A stretch of DNA of 64,000 nucleotides from Carboxydocella sporoproducens DSM 16521. Its GTDB lineage: Bacteria > Bacillota > GCA-003054495 > Carboxydocellales > Carboxydocellaceae. The notes beneath the pieces are model-generated. The model did no database searches and had not been told where the DNA came from. It saw only the letters and a list, made by a program, of their open reading frames with translations. The position numbers were made by a program, and so were the translations under genes. Positions within the stretch are counted from its first letter, which is position 1. The number at the start of each line of letters is the position of its first letter. This document shows positions 1 to 8,396 of the stretch, piece after piece. The DNA is taken from positions 26,901 to 90,900 of the forward strand of contig NZ_FUXM01000004.1 in assembly GCF_900167165.1 (NCBI RefSeq). The letters run 5' to 3'.

Positions 1-7
1 TGCAGAT

Positions 8-1024
8 TTAATAACCTTGAGCATCAGGTTTAACTTTTCCACGGAACAGCCAGTGGACAAAAACGGTATAACCCAGAACAATCGGCACGCCACAAAGGGC
101 GATAATCAGCATGACCTTAAGGGTTAGGGGCGAAGAAGATGCATTATAGATAGTCAGACTGCGGGCCGGATCCAGGGCGGGAACCAGATTGGGATAAAGA
201 CCAGCAGCGGCGATCAGCACCAGACCAGCCATAGTAAGAGATGAAGCCAGAAAAGCGGATGTTCCCTGACCCCGGCGTCCAAAATAGATTACAGCTCCCA
301 TCGCCAACCAGGTCAGAAGCGGCAATATCCACAACCAGGGATATTTGCTGAAATTGGTAAAAAGATGGGGCGCAACCAGCCAGCTGAAGAGGGTAACCGC
401 CAGATAGAGTGCAACCACTCCGCCCCAGATACCAGGCAGGAGCTGCCGGGCCCGCCCTGCCAGCGGCTCTCCTGTTTTCATCATCACATAGGTTGCCCCT
501 TGCTGCAGGAAAGCTGCCAGTCCCAGCACCCCTACCAGCAAGGCAAAAGGATTAAGTAAACCGAAAAAGCCACCTGTATAATATTGCTGGCTATCGAGAG
601 GCAGGCCTTTGAGTACATTGCCCAGAGCTACCCCGAAGAGAAGAGCTGGTAAAGCACTGCCCAGGAAAAAGGCCCTATCCCATAAATTATGCCAGGCCGG
701 ACTTTCATCCTTATTCCGAAACTCGATGGCTACAGCCCGGAAGATAAGGGCAAACAAAACCAGCATCAGGGCCAGGTAAAATCCGCTGAAGACGGTAGCA
801 TAAACCAGGGGAAAGGCGGCAAAAAGAGCTCCACCACCGGTTAACAGCCAAACCTCATTGGCATCCCAGAAAGGACCAATAGCATTGAGAAGCTGGCGCT
901 TTTCGTCATCATTTTTGGCCAGCAGATAATAGATGGTACCTACCCCCAGATCAAACCCATCCAGAATGGCATAACCAACGATCAGTATCCCTACCAGCAA
1001 AAACCAGGCAGTGTTGAGGTCCAT
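8..1024 (-). CDS. cydB: Cytochrome bd oxidase subunit II (CydB)
   Basis: Encodes 338 residues with about eight or nine hydrophobic membrane segments, the usual size and profile of CydB. It partners CydA in the cytochrome bd quinol:O2 oxidoreductase of the cytoplasmic membrane. The N-terminus (AWFLLVGILIVGYAILDGFD, residues 6-25) and the following LGVG and WDANEVWLL segments are characteristic of the family. It begins one base after the cydA stop, so the two are certainly cotranscribed. In an otherwise anaerobic gene background this enzyme probably scavenges oxygen. The gene ends 7 bases from the window edge and looks complete. Confidence 0.95.
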   Translation of the reverse strand: MDLNTAWFLLVGILIVGYAILDGFDLGVGTIYYLLAKNDDEKRQLLNAIGPFWDANEVWLLTGGGALFAAFPLVYATVFSGFYLALMLVLFALIFRAVAIEFRNKDESPAWHNLWDRAFFLGSALPALLFGVALGNVLKGLPLDSQQYYTGGFFGLLNPFALLVGVLGLAAFLQQGATYVMMKTGEPLAGRARQLLPGIWGGVVALYLAVTLFSWLVAPHLFTNFSKYPWLWILPLLTWLAMGAVIYFGRRGQGTSAFLASSLTMAGLVLIAAAGLYPNLVPALDPARSLTIYNASSSPLTLKVMLIIALCGVPIVLGYTVFVHWLFRGKVKPDAQGY

Positions 1025-1025
1025 C

Positions 1026-2351
1026 CTACTTCACCTCCTGTACATCTTCAGCCATGGCCTTGTTAATGATGCGGCGAATCAGATATACCAGCATCCCGAA
1101 AAGGAAGGAATAGATGAGCACAAAGGCCAGGATGGTCAGCAATATCTGTCCCGCCGGCAATGGAGAAGCAGCAGCTTGAGTTTTTAACAAACCATAAACA
1201 ATCCAGGGCTGCCGCCCAATTTCTGCCGCCATCCAGCCCAGCTCATTGGCCAGAAAGGGCAGGGGCAAAGACCAGAGTAAAGCTTTCAGGGTAAAAGTAT
1301 GTTCATAGAGTTTGCCCCGATACAGCAGCCAGAGAGCCCAGAGCAGAAGTACAGCGAAAAAGCTGCCTAACACCACCATCAGACGGAAGGAATAGAAACT
1401 GGCAGCCACCGGCGGCCGTTCTTCGCGGGGAAAATCCTTCAAGCCTTTTACTTCCGCCTGAGGATCCCCAAAGGCCAGCCAGCTCAGCGCCCCGGGCACA
1501 CCAATTTCCAGCAAATTGCGCTCCTGGGACGGGGCAGGAATACCTATCAGCAACAGTGGTGCCTGTTTTTTGGTCTCCCATAACCCTTCAAAAGCGGCCA
1601 GTTTGGCCGGTTGCGTTTCCGCCACCTGCTTGGCGTGAATGTCACCCAGAAATACCTGGAGCAAGCTGGCTACTAGTGCCACTACCAAAGCCAGTTTCAA
1701 GGAGTGCCGGGCCAATTCCACCCGTTTCTTTTTCAGCAGGAGATAGGCACTGATTGCCATCATGAAAAAGGCACCGGTGATATAAGCCCCATCCAGAGTG
1801 TGTAGATAGCGGGGGATAGTGGATGGGTTGAAGACAGCAGCAGCAAAATCGGTAAGAATGGCCCGCCCGCCTTCCACTTTGAAACCAGCAGGGGTTTGCT
1901 GCCAGGAGTTAGCTACAATAATCCAGAAAGCTGACAGACTGCTGCCCAGAGCTACCATCAGAGCCGCAAAGAAACGCAAGCCAGCAGAGATTCGTTCCCG
2001 GCCAAAGATGAGCAGAGCAATAAAGGTGGATTCCAGGAAAAAGGCAAAGACCCCTTCCGCTGCCAGCGGAGCACCAAAAATATCCCCCACGAATTTAGAG
2101 TATTCCGACCAGTTGGTGCCGAACTGAAACTCCATCGTGATGCCAGAAGCTACCCCAACGGCAAAACAGGCCACAAACAATTTGGTCCAGAAGCGGGACA
2201 TTTCATCATAAACTTTTTTCCCTGTGCGCCAGTGTTTGTACTCAATAAAGGCCAGCAGGGCCGCCAGACCGATGGTCAAAGGCGGAAAAAAGAAGTGAAA
2301 AAAGGCGGTCAGACCAAACTGAATCCGCGAAAGCAAAACAGCATCCATCAA
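1026..2351 (-). CDS. cydA: Cytochrome bd oxidase subunit I (CydA)
   Basis: Encodes 441 residues. The start has a good AGGAGGGG ribosome site. Visible family marks include the N-terminal RIQFGLTAFFHFFFPPLT segment with a haem-ligand histidine, the acidic EGVFAFFLEST stretch near residues 98-108, RYLHTLDGAY with the second histidine ligand, and the quinol-oxidase GRQPW motif near residue 380. The length matches the short Q-loop form of Gram-positive bacteria. It is first in a cydAB pair and lies just downstream of an Rrf2 regulator. An operator-like palindrome sits between the two genes, so control by that regulator is likely (inference). Confidence 0.95.
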   Translation of the reverse strand: MMDAVLLSRIQFGLTAFFHFFFPPLTIGLAALLAFIEYKHWRTGKKVYDEMSRFWTKLFVACFAVGVASGITMEFQFGTNWSEYSKFVGDIFGAPLAAEGVFAFFLESTFIALLIFGRERISAGLRFFAALMVALGSSLSAFWIIVANSWQQTPAGFKVEGGRAILTDFAAAVFNPSTIPRYLHTLDGAYITGAFFMMAISAYLLLKKKRVELARHSLKLALVVALVASLLQVFLGDIHAKQVAETQPAKLAAFEGLWETKKQAPLLLIGIPAPSQERNLLEIGVPGALSWLAFGDPQAEVKGLKDFPREERPPVAASFYSFRLMVVLGSFFAVLLLWALWLLYRGKLYEHTFTLKALLWSLPLPFLANELGWMAAEIGRQPWIVYGLLKTQAAASPLPAGQILLTILAFVLIYSFLFGMLVYLIRRIINKAMAEDVQEVK

Positions 2352-2372
2352 AACCCCTCCTTGTCGCTATTG

Positions 2373-2394
2373 TATACTAAATTAGTGAAGTTTA
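2373..2394 (-). promoter_or_regulatory. Operator-like palindrome upstream of cydA
   Basis: The core ACTAAATTAGT (2376-2386) is a perfect dyad and sits about 25 bases before cydA, in its probable promoter region. It shares the ACT-N5-AGT pattern and 13 of 17 flanking bases with the palindrome in front of the Rrf2 gene at 2834-2852. The simplest reading is a second binding site for the same regulator. No binding evidence exists beyond this pattern. Confidence 0.5.
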
Positions 2395-2418
2395 TGCTCA
2401 AAAAGAAGCGCCCGCAGG

Positions 2419-2814
2419 CTAAAGGTTGGCAAAGTTCTGCTCCCTCAATGCCTCCACCAGTTTCCCCTGGATCCTGGCCAGAGCCTGGTGAATGGAACAG
2501 GCAGGCGCTCCTTTTTTATTGCAGGCAGCATAATCCAGTAAACACTTATTGATGGCCAGCGGCCCCTCGATGGCTTCCACTACCTCCAGAAAGGTAATTT
2601 CTTTCGGCTTTTTGGCCAGCTGGTAGCCTCCACCCGCCCCGCGGATAGATCGGACAATTCCAGCTTTGATCAAGGAAGGCATGATTTTCAGCAAAAAGCG
2701 CATCGGGATCACTTCCTCTCTGGCTATTTGCTGGGCCTCCACTTTTTCCCCCTGGTGCCGGACCAGACAGGCTACAGCCCGTAAAGCGTAATCGGTGGCC
2801 TGATTGAGTACCAT
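2419..2814 (-). CDS. Rrf2-family Fe-S type transcriptional regulator
   Basis: Encodes 131 residues from the ATG at 2814, chosen because GGAG lies eight bases upstream; an earlier ATG at 2832 lacks a ribosome site. The N-terminal winged helix (ATDYALRAVACLV, then GGGYQLAKKP) is typical of Rrf2. Three cysteines at about residues 91, 98 and 106 (C-x6-C-x7-C) match the Fe-S ligand arrangement of the IscR/NsrR type, so it may sense redox state, oxygen or NO through a cluster. It lies immediately upstream of cydAB on the same strand. A perfect palindrome overlaps its own transcription start, suggesting autoregulation together with control of cydAB. Confidence 0.88.
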   Translation of the reverse strand: MVLNQATDYALRAVACLVRHQGEKVEAQQIAREEVIPMRFLLKIMPSLIKAGIVRSIRGAGGGYQLAKKPKEITFLEVVEAIEGPLAINKCLLDYAACNKKGAPACSIHQALARIQGKLVEALREQNFANL

Positions 2815-2833
2815 AACCCATTCTCCGTTCATT

Positions 2834-2852
2834 GTTTACTATATCAGTAAAC
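2834..2852 (-). promoter_or_regulatory. Probable Rrf2 operator at its own promoter
   Basis: GTTTACT and AGTAAAC form a perfect 7-bp inverted repeat with a 5-base spacer. It lies between the promoter elements and the ribosome site of the Rrf2 gene, where a bound repressor would block transcription. The same ACT-N5-AGT core recurs upstream of cydA. Confidence 0.6.
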
Positions 2853-2863
2853 TTTCTGGTTAA

Positions 2864-2892
2864 ATAATACCACTTTTCCAGCCTTCTGTCAA
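2864..2892 (-). promoter_or_regulatory. Sigma-A promoter of the Rrf2 gene
   Basis: A perfect -35 TTGACA (2887-2892) is separated by 17 bases from a -10 TATTAT (2864-2869). The orientation is toward the Rrf2 gene, with the palindromic operator just downstream. Confidence 0.75.
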
Positions 2893-2897
2893 GATGC

Positions 2898-2928
2898 AAA
2901 AAAAAAAAAAAGAGACCCGGAGGGTCTC
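2898..2928 (-). terminator. Intrinsic terminator after the GNAT gene
   Basis: A 7-bp stem GAGACCC/GGGTCTC with a three-base loop is followed on the minus strand by 14 consecutive T residues. It lies immediately after the acetyltransferase stop codon. Confidence 0.9.
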
Positions 2929-2938
2929 GTGCAGGCTG

Positions 2939-3505
2939 TTAGTGCCAGAGGGTGCGGGCCAGTACCCGAAAGAATCTCATCAGCATCTCCCGGTCCAGCT
3001 GTAAATCCTGCTGAAAAGGATGTATCATCAACACCAGACCGGATTCCTTGAGTTTGGCCGGCACATCCATTGATTGCAAATCAATCAGGGAAGCTCCCAG
3101 TCTCTGAAAGAACCGACAACGGCGGTCAAAATCATCATCAGTGCTCTTCACTTCCATTATCAGTCCCTGTGCCTCAGGATGCTGTTGCCGGATTTCCTGC
3201 AGCATAGCCTGATAAAGTCGGGCTCCATAACCCTGACTCTGAAAGGCAGGCAAAATGCCGATATAATCCAGAAAGGCCAGCTGCAAATCCTGGAGATAAT
3301 AGTAGACAGCATAGCCTACCAGTTCTTCATCCTCTTTCAGGACCAGGTAATGCATCTCATTGGGGGCAATCAGGGAATGATCCAGCAGTTTCTGGGTAAT
3401 TTCCCTGACCTCATAGTTGGACAGGTCAAACATCAACTGGCAATAACGGATGGATTCCAGATAATCCACAGTCTGTGGACTTTTCACTTCTCTCACGCGC
3501 AACAT
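2939..3505 (-). CDS. GNAT-family N-acetyltransferase
   Basis: Encodes about 188 residues. The start at 3505 is preferred because a G-rich stretch precedes it, while an upstream ATG at 3535 has no ribosome site and would fall next to tandem repeats. The acetyl-CoA binding motif A is visible as IGILPAFQSQGYGARLYQAM near residues 90-110, with the expected Q-x-x-G-x-G core. The substrate cannot be predicted. The gene is monocistronic, ended by a strong terminator, and its upstream region carries three copies of a short direct repeat that may control it. Confidence 0.8.
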   Translation of the reverse strand: MLRVREVKSPQTVDYLESIRYCQLMFDLSNYEVREITQKLLDHSLIAPNEMHYLVLKEDEELVGYAVYYYLQDLQLAFLDYIGILPAFQSQGYGARLYQAMLQEIRQQHPEAQGLIMEVKSTDDDFDRRCRFFQRLGASLIDLQSMDVPAKLKESGLVLMIHPFQQDLQLDREMLMRFFRVLARTLWH

Positions 3506-3530
3506 AGCCCCCACCCCTGATCGCTGAATA

Positions 3531-3581
3531 ACCATTCACACTAAAATATATACCGTTCACTTATAATATATACCATTCACC
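3531..3581. repeat. Three tandem ACC(A/G)TTCAC repeats upstream of GNAT gene
   Basis: ACCATTCAC at 3531-3539, ACCGTTCAC at 3552-3560 and ACCATTCAC at 3572-3580 recur at 21- and 20-base spacing, about two helical turns. The last two are each preceded by AATATATA. Read on the minus strand they are GTGAA(T/C)GGT sites leading into the acetyltransferase gene. The regular same-face spacing suggests a cooperative regulator binding site, which I cannot name. Confidence 0.55.
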
Positions 3582-3602
3582 TGCAAAAGCGCAATAGGGC
3601 AC

Positions 3603-3628
3603 AAAAAATTAGGACGGAAAAACCGTCC
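3603..3628 (-). terminator. Intrinsic terminator after aminotransferase
   Basis: A GGGACGG/CCGTCC stem is followed on the minus strand by TAATTTTTT. It lies just downstream of the aminotransferase stop codon at 3641. Confidence 0.8.
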
Positions 3629-3640
3629 CATTTTTTTGTA

Positions 3641-4834
3641 TTATTTAACTTCCGATATTAATTGCCCAATCCGCCTGATGCCCTCCTCCAGTACTTCCAG
3701 ACTAACGGCATAGGAAAGGCGCATGGTTCCCGGTTGACCAAAAGCCTCCCCGGGTACAGCAGCCACCTGGACCTCTTCCAGTAACAGTTCAGCCAGCTGA
3801 GCGCTGCTCTCTATTGGCCGCCCCTGCCAGCTTTTGCCCAGAACGCCACTGACATCGGGGAACAGGTAAAAAGCACCAGCTGGCCGAGAGCAGTAGATTC
3901 CGGGGATTTGCTGCAACAGTTCCCAGCCCCGCTGCCGCCGTCGGTCAAAAGCTGCCACCATCTCCTGCAAGGGCTGCTGGGGCCCGGTTAAAGCAGCCAG
4001 AGCCGCCGCCTGGGCGATAGAAGTGGGGTTGCTGGTACAATGGCTCTGTAAGTCCGCCATTGCTTTGGCCCAGGGCAAAGGAGCAGCTGCATAACCGATC
4101 CGCCATCCGGTCATGGCATAGGCTTTGGACACCCCGTTGATAACAATGGCCTGCCCGCTCAATTCCGGCACTACTGCCACGATGCTGTGATGCTGGTTAC
4201 CATCATAAACCAGTTTCTCATAGATTTCATCAGAAATCACCGCCAAACCCCGTTCCAGCAGCCATTTTCCGATACTTTCCAGTTCTTCCCGACTGTACAC
4301 TGCTCCTGTAGGGTTATTGGGGCTGTTTAATATCAAGGCTTTCGTTCGTCCAGTTATTGCCCTTTCCAGGTCTTCCACCCTGACTTTATAATTATTTTCC
4401 CGGCTGGCTGGCACCGGTACCGGTACCCCACCGGCCAGCTTGATCTGTTCCTCATAACTCACCCAGTAAGGTACAGGCATCAGCACCTCATCCCCGGGGT
4501 TAATTATAACCTGCAGGGCATTATACAAACTGTGTTTGGCCCCACAGGAAACTACTACCTGGGCCGGACTATATAAAAGGCCATTCTCCTGAGCCAGTTT
4601 GGTCACAATCGCTTCCTTCAGTTCTTCTATCCCTGCTACTGCGGTATATTTGGTCATCCCCCGCTCTATGGCCCGCATGGCCGCAGTCTTGATGTGTTCA
4701 GGGGTATCAAAATCCGGTTCTCCAACCCCGAAATTGATCACCTTTGCCCCGGCTCTGGCCATTGCCTTGGCTTTACTATCCAGCGCCAGGGTAGGTGATG
4801 GAGAAATTCTCAGCGCCCGTTCTGCCAGTTCCAT
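3641..4834 (-). CDS. Class I/II PLP-dependent aminotransferase (aspartate-type)
   Basis: Encodes 397 residues, the normal size for the AspB/PatA subgroup. The PLP lysine is in the NGVSKAYAMTGWRIGY stretch near residues 233-248. Earlier landmarks are the substrate-binding NFGVGEPDFDTP near residue 35, NSPNNPTGAVY, and ISDEIYEKLVYDG. It transfers an amino group from aspartate or another amino acid to a 2-oxo acid, using pyridoxal phosphate in the cytoplasm. The exact substrate is not decidable from sequence. It is separated from the upstream STAS gene by only 16 bases, so it could be the distal gene of that operon; a terminator follows it. Confidence 0.92.
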   Translation of the reverse strand: MELAERALRISPSPTLALDSKAKAMARAGAKVINFGVGEPDFDTPEHIKTAAMRAIERGMTKYTAVAGIEELKEAIVTKLAQENGLLYSPAQVVVSCGAKHSLYNALQVIINPGDEVLMPVPYWVSYEEQIKLAGGVPVPVPASRENNYKVRVEDLERAITGRTKALILNSPNNPTGAVYSREELESIGKWLLERGLAVISDEIYEKLVYDGNQHHSIVAVVPELSGQAIVINGVSKAYAMTGWRIGYAAAPLPWAKAMADLQSHCTSNPTSIAQAAALAALTGPQQPLQEMVAAFDRRRQRGWELLQQIPGIYCSRPAGAFYLFPDVSGVLGKSWQGRPIESSAQLAELLLEEVQVAAVPGEAFGQPGTMRLSYAVSLEVLEEGIRRIGQLISEVK

Positions 4835-4850
4835 GAAAGTACCTCCCGTT

Positions 4851-5258
4851 TTATGTATTCACAAGAAGGTCTTTCGACAGCGATTGGCGTTTTCCTTTCT
4901 CTTCAGCGAATGTATGCAAAAAACTTAAAGCAATGGGCCGTTGCAAACCTTCCGGAGCCAGGAAGATGCGGCCATCTACCAGTACAATCAACCCCATGTC
5001 AAATAGCAAACGGAAGGTATCCTCTCCTAAAAGACAGGAACTGGCATAGATCTGCTGTTGCTGCAATTCCAGCAGCCATTCCAGCAAAATATTAATCCCT
5101 GAACTGTCGGTAAAAGTAACATGACTTAAGTCCAGACTAAACTCCGGCTGCAGCTGATATTTTTTCTCATTTCCCAGATTTTCAGCCAGCAGCAAATCCA
5201 TTTCTCCCTCCAGACTAACTTTCTTGCCTTCCTGTTCTACTAAAACTTTAATACTCAT
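4851..5258 (-). CDS. STAS-domain protein (anti-sigma antagonist-like)
   Basis: Encodes 135 residues starting at the ATG (5258) that overlaps the upstream HD-GYP gene stop in an ATGA, implying translational coupling. The phosphorylatable-serine region reads DLSHVTFTDSSGINILLEWL, matching the D-(S/T)-S-G signature of SpoIIAA/RsbV-type anti-sigma factor antagonists. Its partner is likely the RsbW-like ATPase domain at the C-terminus of the upstream protein. The C-terminal tail beyond the domain (from about residue 100) is of unknown role. Confidence 0.75.
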   Translation of the reverse strand: MSIKVLVEQEGKKVSLEGEMDLLLAENLGNEKKYQLQPEFSLDLSHVTFTDSSGINILLEWLLELQQQQIYASSCLLGEDTFRLLFDMGLIVLVDGRIFLAPEGLQRPIALSFLHTFAEEKGKRQSLSKDLLVNT

Positions 5259-7414
5259 AAGGTACCAGTAACCTCCATCCTGCTCTTCCCGCACTCCACC
5301 ATTACGATAGAACCGGTACTATCTGTAGCCAGATAGACTTTGTTGCAGTGTTCCAGTATTACCGAGAAACCATACCCAAGGGATTTCTTGGTAGAAAAAC
5401 CCTTGACCAGCAAGGACTGGGGCAGTTTTTCCACTTCAAAACCGCTCCCTTCGTCCCTGACGACAATATAGAGATTATCTCGATCATCCAGCCCCCAGTT
5501 AACCTGCCCGCCCCGGGCATGCTTGAGGGCATTGGTGGCCAGCTCAGAGAGAATCAGCAGCAGTTCCTTGCTGCGTTTCTCCGGATACTGACGCACCTGT
5601 AACCAAATCTGGAAATGTTCCCGCAGCTGGCCCAGATCCCGGGCCTCCTTAACCTCCAGCCACTCTTCCAAATTTAATTTATGCCAGAAATCCAGCATTT
5701 CTTCCTTTTCAACAAGATGCAGTTTGGATTGAGTGACACTGGCCAGAATATCGCGGTAGATGCGGCGGGTGAACTTCAATTTCCAGTTAACCACCGATTT
5801 TTTGTTCGTACGCTCCCACCAGTTGAGGAAAACATCCACTATTTGCGGGTCCCACTGGGCCCCTGCTCCTCGGACCAGCTCCTCTAAGGCCTGTTCAGCC
5901 GTCTGCCCCTTCTGATAAATCCGGTCACTGGTCATGGCATCAAAGGCATCGGCGACAGCGATAATACGAGCCCCCAGGTCAATGTCCTCTCCGGCTATGC
6001 CAGCAGGATAACCCAGGCCATCCCAGCGCTCATGATGTTGTTCCACCGCCTGCAGGATCCCCTGCATTTCCGGGATGGCTTCCAGAATACGCCGGGATGT
6101 TACAGGATGCTGTCTGATCACCACCCGTTCCTCTTCCGTCAGCCGGCCCGGTTTATTCAAAATCAGCTCCGGCACCCCGATTTTACCGATATCATGCAAC
6201 AAACCGGCCAGATAAATATTTTCCTTTTGCTGTGCCGTCAACCCCATTTCCTCGGCAATAATACGAGCATAGCGGGCCACATTCTCGGAATGACCTTTGG
6301 TATAGCGGTCCCGGGCCTCCAGAGCCTGTACCAGAGCCTGGATGGTAGCCAGAAAACGGGCTTTAATGGCCTGGTGCATCAGTTCGTGTTTGAGGATAGC
6401 TCCCATTTTTTCCGCAATTAAAGTAGCCACCATCACTATCTCCGGAGGATAGGGTCTCTTGCTGTCTTCCGCTTTTACCCGGTTGCCTATAAGCAAAGCT
6501 CCCCGGGTAGTACCATCAATGCGGATGGGAACCACCAGAATATCGCTGTATTCCGGGGAAAGCAAATCCAGTTGCACAGTTTGGGACGCAGTCCCCAGAT
6601 TCAGTGTTTCCCCGGAAGCGCAGACCAGGGAAAGCAGCCCGACAGTCTGGCGGCTCAGGCTGGCTTCCTCCCCCAGCCCCCAGTGGGCCAGCAGGCGAAA
6701 GCCTTCTTCTCCTTCTTCCCTGACCACCACCGTCCCTATCTGGCTGCCGGACATTAGCATTAGAAACAATAAACCCAGCGAATAGGCCTGTTCTGCCTGT
6801 AATACAGGAGTGATAATTCTGGCTTGTAAAAACCTTCGTAGATTCTGGCGAAAATGATTAGCCAGTTCGGAATCATCCAGCAGACATTTTTGCCGGCAGC
6901 AGATATTTACCAGTAACAAGTCCCCGTAGCAGGAAGCATATAACTTATTCCAGCCCAGGGGAATAGGCTCAGAAAGATAACGATAATCTCCCTCTGCCCT
7001 TTTCAGCCTGCGGATTGCTTCCTGGATTGCCGGGCTAAAGCGGCTGGCTATTTGTCGATCACCGGCAATAATTTGCCACTCATACTCGTCATCAAACTTT
7101 ATTATGGCAGCTGCCCAGGAACCCACCAGGTTTTTCTGAAAGCGGACAAAGAATTCCCAGGCTTCTTCAGCCATAACCTGCCCGTCCATAATTTTTAACA
7201 CCAGCCGCACCAGCTCCGCCTGCTCCCAGCGCTGCTGCCACCAGGTTTTTTGTTGCTGAAATAATAGATAGTAAACACCGCCTAGAGCCAAAAGCAGCAA
7301 AAAGGTCAGTAACCATACAGAGGCCAGTCGATGACCATCATAATACAGCAGGGCCAGTAACAAAGAAAAAAGTATGATATAGAGGGTAGTAACCAGCCAG
7401 AAGCGGTTTTTCAC
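5255..7414 (-). CDS. Membrane HD-GYP phosphodiesterase fused to RsbW-like HATPase
   Basis: Encodes 719 residues. Two N-terminal membrane helices (residues 5-24 and 31-52) are followed by a long region with a GAF-like sensory domain (roughly 200-340). Next comes an HD-GYP domain with LLHDIGKIGVPE and HHERWDGLGYPAG, the family metal and GYP motifs. The last 130 residues form a GHKL ATPase with N-box ELATNALKHA, G1 DEGSGF and G2 GYGFSVI, as in anti-sigma kinases. HD-GYP domains hydrolyse cyclic di-GMP; the kinase end would phosphorylate a STAS partner. STAS genes directly precede and follow it, the first meeting it as TAGTG. The start is GTG. Confidence 0.85.
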   Translation of the reverse strand: MKNRFWLVTTLYIILFSLLLALLYYDGHRLASVWLLTFLLLLALGGVYYLLFQQQKTWWQQRWEQAELVRLVLKIMDGQVMAEEAWEFFVRFQKNLVGSWAAAIIKFDDEYEWQIIAGDRQIASRFSPAIQEAIRRLKRAEGDYRYLSEPIPLGWNKLYASCYGDLLLVNICCRQKCLLDDSELANHFRQNLRRFLQARIITPVLQAEQAYSLGLLFLMLMSGSQIGTVVVREEGEEGFRLLAHWGLGEEASLSRQTVGLLSLVCASGETLNLGTASQTVQLDLLSPEYSDILVVPIRIDGTTRGALLIGNRVKAEDSKRPYPPEIVMVATLIAEKMGAILKHELMHQAIKARFLATIQALVQALEARDRYTKGHSENVARYARIIAEEMGLTAQQKENIYLAGLLHDIGKIGVPELILNKPGRLTEEERVVIRQHPVTSRRILEAIPEMQGILQAVEQHHERWDGLGYPAGIAGEDIDLGARIIAVADAFDAMTSDRIYQKGQTAEQALEELVRGAGAQWDPQIVDVFLNWWERTNKKSVVNWKLKFTRRIYRDILASVTQSKLHLVEKEEMLDFWHKLNLEEWLEVKEARDLGQLREHFQIWLQVRQYPEKRSKELLLILSELATNALKHARGGQVNWGLDDRDNLYIVVRDEGSGFEVEKLPQSLLVKGFSTKKSLGYGFSVILEHCNKVYLATDSTGSIVMVECGKSRMEVTGTL

Positions 7415-7773
7415 TACTGATCACGGCAAACCAGTGCCAGAGGTATCTCCTTGTCGGTCGCTTTCAGTACCCAGCCGTTCTCAGCCGGCACCACCATTCC
7501 CAGTAATTGCAGGATCTCAAACAAGGTCGGCCCGATTTCCCAGCCCGTAACGGTTACTCCCAGCAAAGTCAGTTCTTCCAGAAAGTCCAGCACCGCCCCC
7601 ATCCCGGTGGAATCAATAAACTTAACTCCGCAAAAATTGAATACTACTTCAGTTTCCCCCAGCAACAGGGGTACCAGCTGCTGCTTAAAGGCATCCGCCG
7701 TACCCAGGTCCAGCGCTCCGCTAATTTTTATTAAAGCCCGTTCACCCAGCCGCTCTTTTTCCACCTGTAACAT
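7414..7773 (-). CDS. STAS-domain protein (anti-sigma antagonist-like)
   Basis: Encodes 119 residues from the ATG at 7773, which has an AGGAGG site at ideal distance; an ATG at 7788 overlaps the previous stop but would include that site. The domain carries FIDSTGMGAVLDFLEEL, the canonical antagonist motif with a phosphorylatable serine. Its stop overlaps the start of the HD-GYP/HATPase fusion by one base (TAGTG), so the two should be made together. With the STAS gene on the other side, this forms a three-gene partner-switch set. Confidence 0.8.
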   Translation of the reverse strand: MLQVEKERLGERALIKISGALDLGTADAFKQQLVPLLLGETEVVFNFCGVKFIDSTGMGAVLDFLEELTLLGVTVTGWEIGPTLFEILQLLGMVVPAENGWVLKATDKEIPLALVCRDQ

Positions 7774-7784
7774 ATTCTTCCTCC

Positions 7785-8396
7785 TCATTGCAAGTGTTCT
7801 TTATACAGGTAATCCACCCGTAAAATCCCCTGTTCATCTACTGCTACCCGAACGTCTTGCAGACCTTCCTGGACCTTGAACAGCTGACGACCGACCCGGA
7901 AGCTGACCCCGGGATAGACCCGGTTAACCAGAATGCGGCGGCCGAAAACAAATTCCACCATCGTGGGAGTGGCCATGGGGCTCCCCAGTTCATTCAATAC
8001 GGCATTACCGGTCACAATCAAACGCCCACCGCGAAAAATGCTGTCTTTTTTCTCCGCCAGCACATCGCCCCCGGCACTTACCTGACACATATAGGCACCC
8101 TGGCCGGTAAAGACTATCTTACCGCTGGCCTCCAGTTTACTGTTATGGGCATAAGCCAGCTTAATATCAGAAGCGGAATTGATGGTGGCCTCCAGGTCAA
8201 TAATCTCCTTTTCCAGCCGCAAAATGGCTTCCTGAATTTCCAGCTCATCAGCCACTTCCAGTACACCTAATCCCACAAACTTGCGAGCCACCAGGCGGAT
8301 GATTTCGTTCAAACTGTCACTGGGGCTCTGGTTTTGTAACATCTGAACAATTTGTAAAATCAGTTTCGGTAAAGTAGCAAATTTCTGATCCAGCAA
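7785..8396 (-). CDS. C-terminal part of a split FapA/DUF342 protein
   Basis: The 203-residue frame begins at a TTG without a convincing ribosome site and contains only the coiled-coil (roughly residues 40-75) and beta-helix end of a DUF342 protein. The upstream frame 8360-9787 ends in a short nonsense tail exactly where this one takes over. Joining them after the shared GRLLR region gives a continuous protein of family length (about 670 residues). A one-base deletion or sequencing error near 8398-8404 (the run after CTGCGC) is the likely cause. It may still be expressed through translational coupling, but I consider it a fragment. Confidence 0.65.
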   Translation of the reverse strand: MLDQKFATLPKLILQIVQMLQNQSPSDSLNEIIRLVARKFVGLGVLEVADELEIQEAILRLEKEIIDLEATINSASDIKLAYAHNSKLEASGKIVFTGQGAYMCQVSAGGDVLAEKKDSIFRGGRLIVTGNAVLNELGSPMATPTMVEFVFGRRILVNRVYPGVSFRVGRQLFKVQEGLQDVRVAVDEQGILRVDYLYKEHLQ

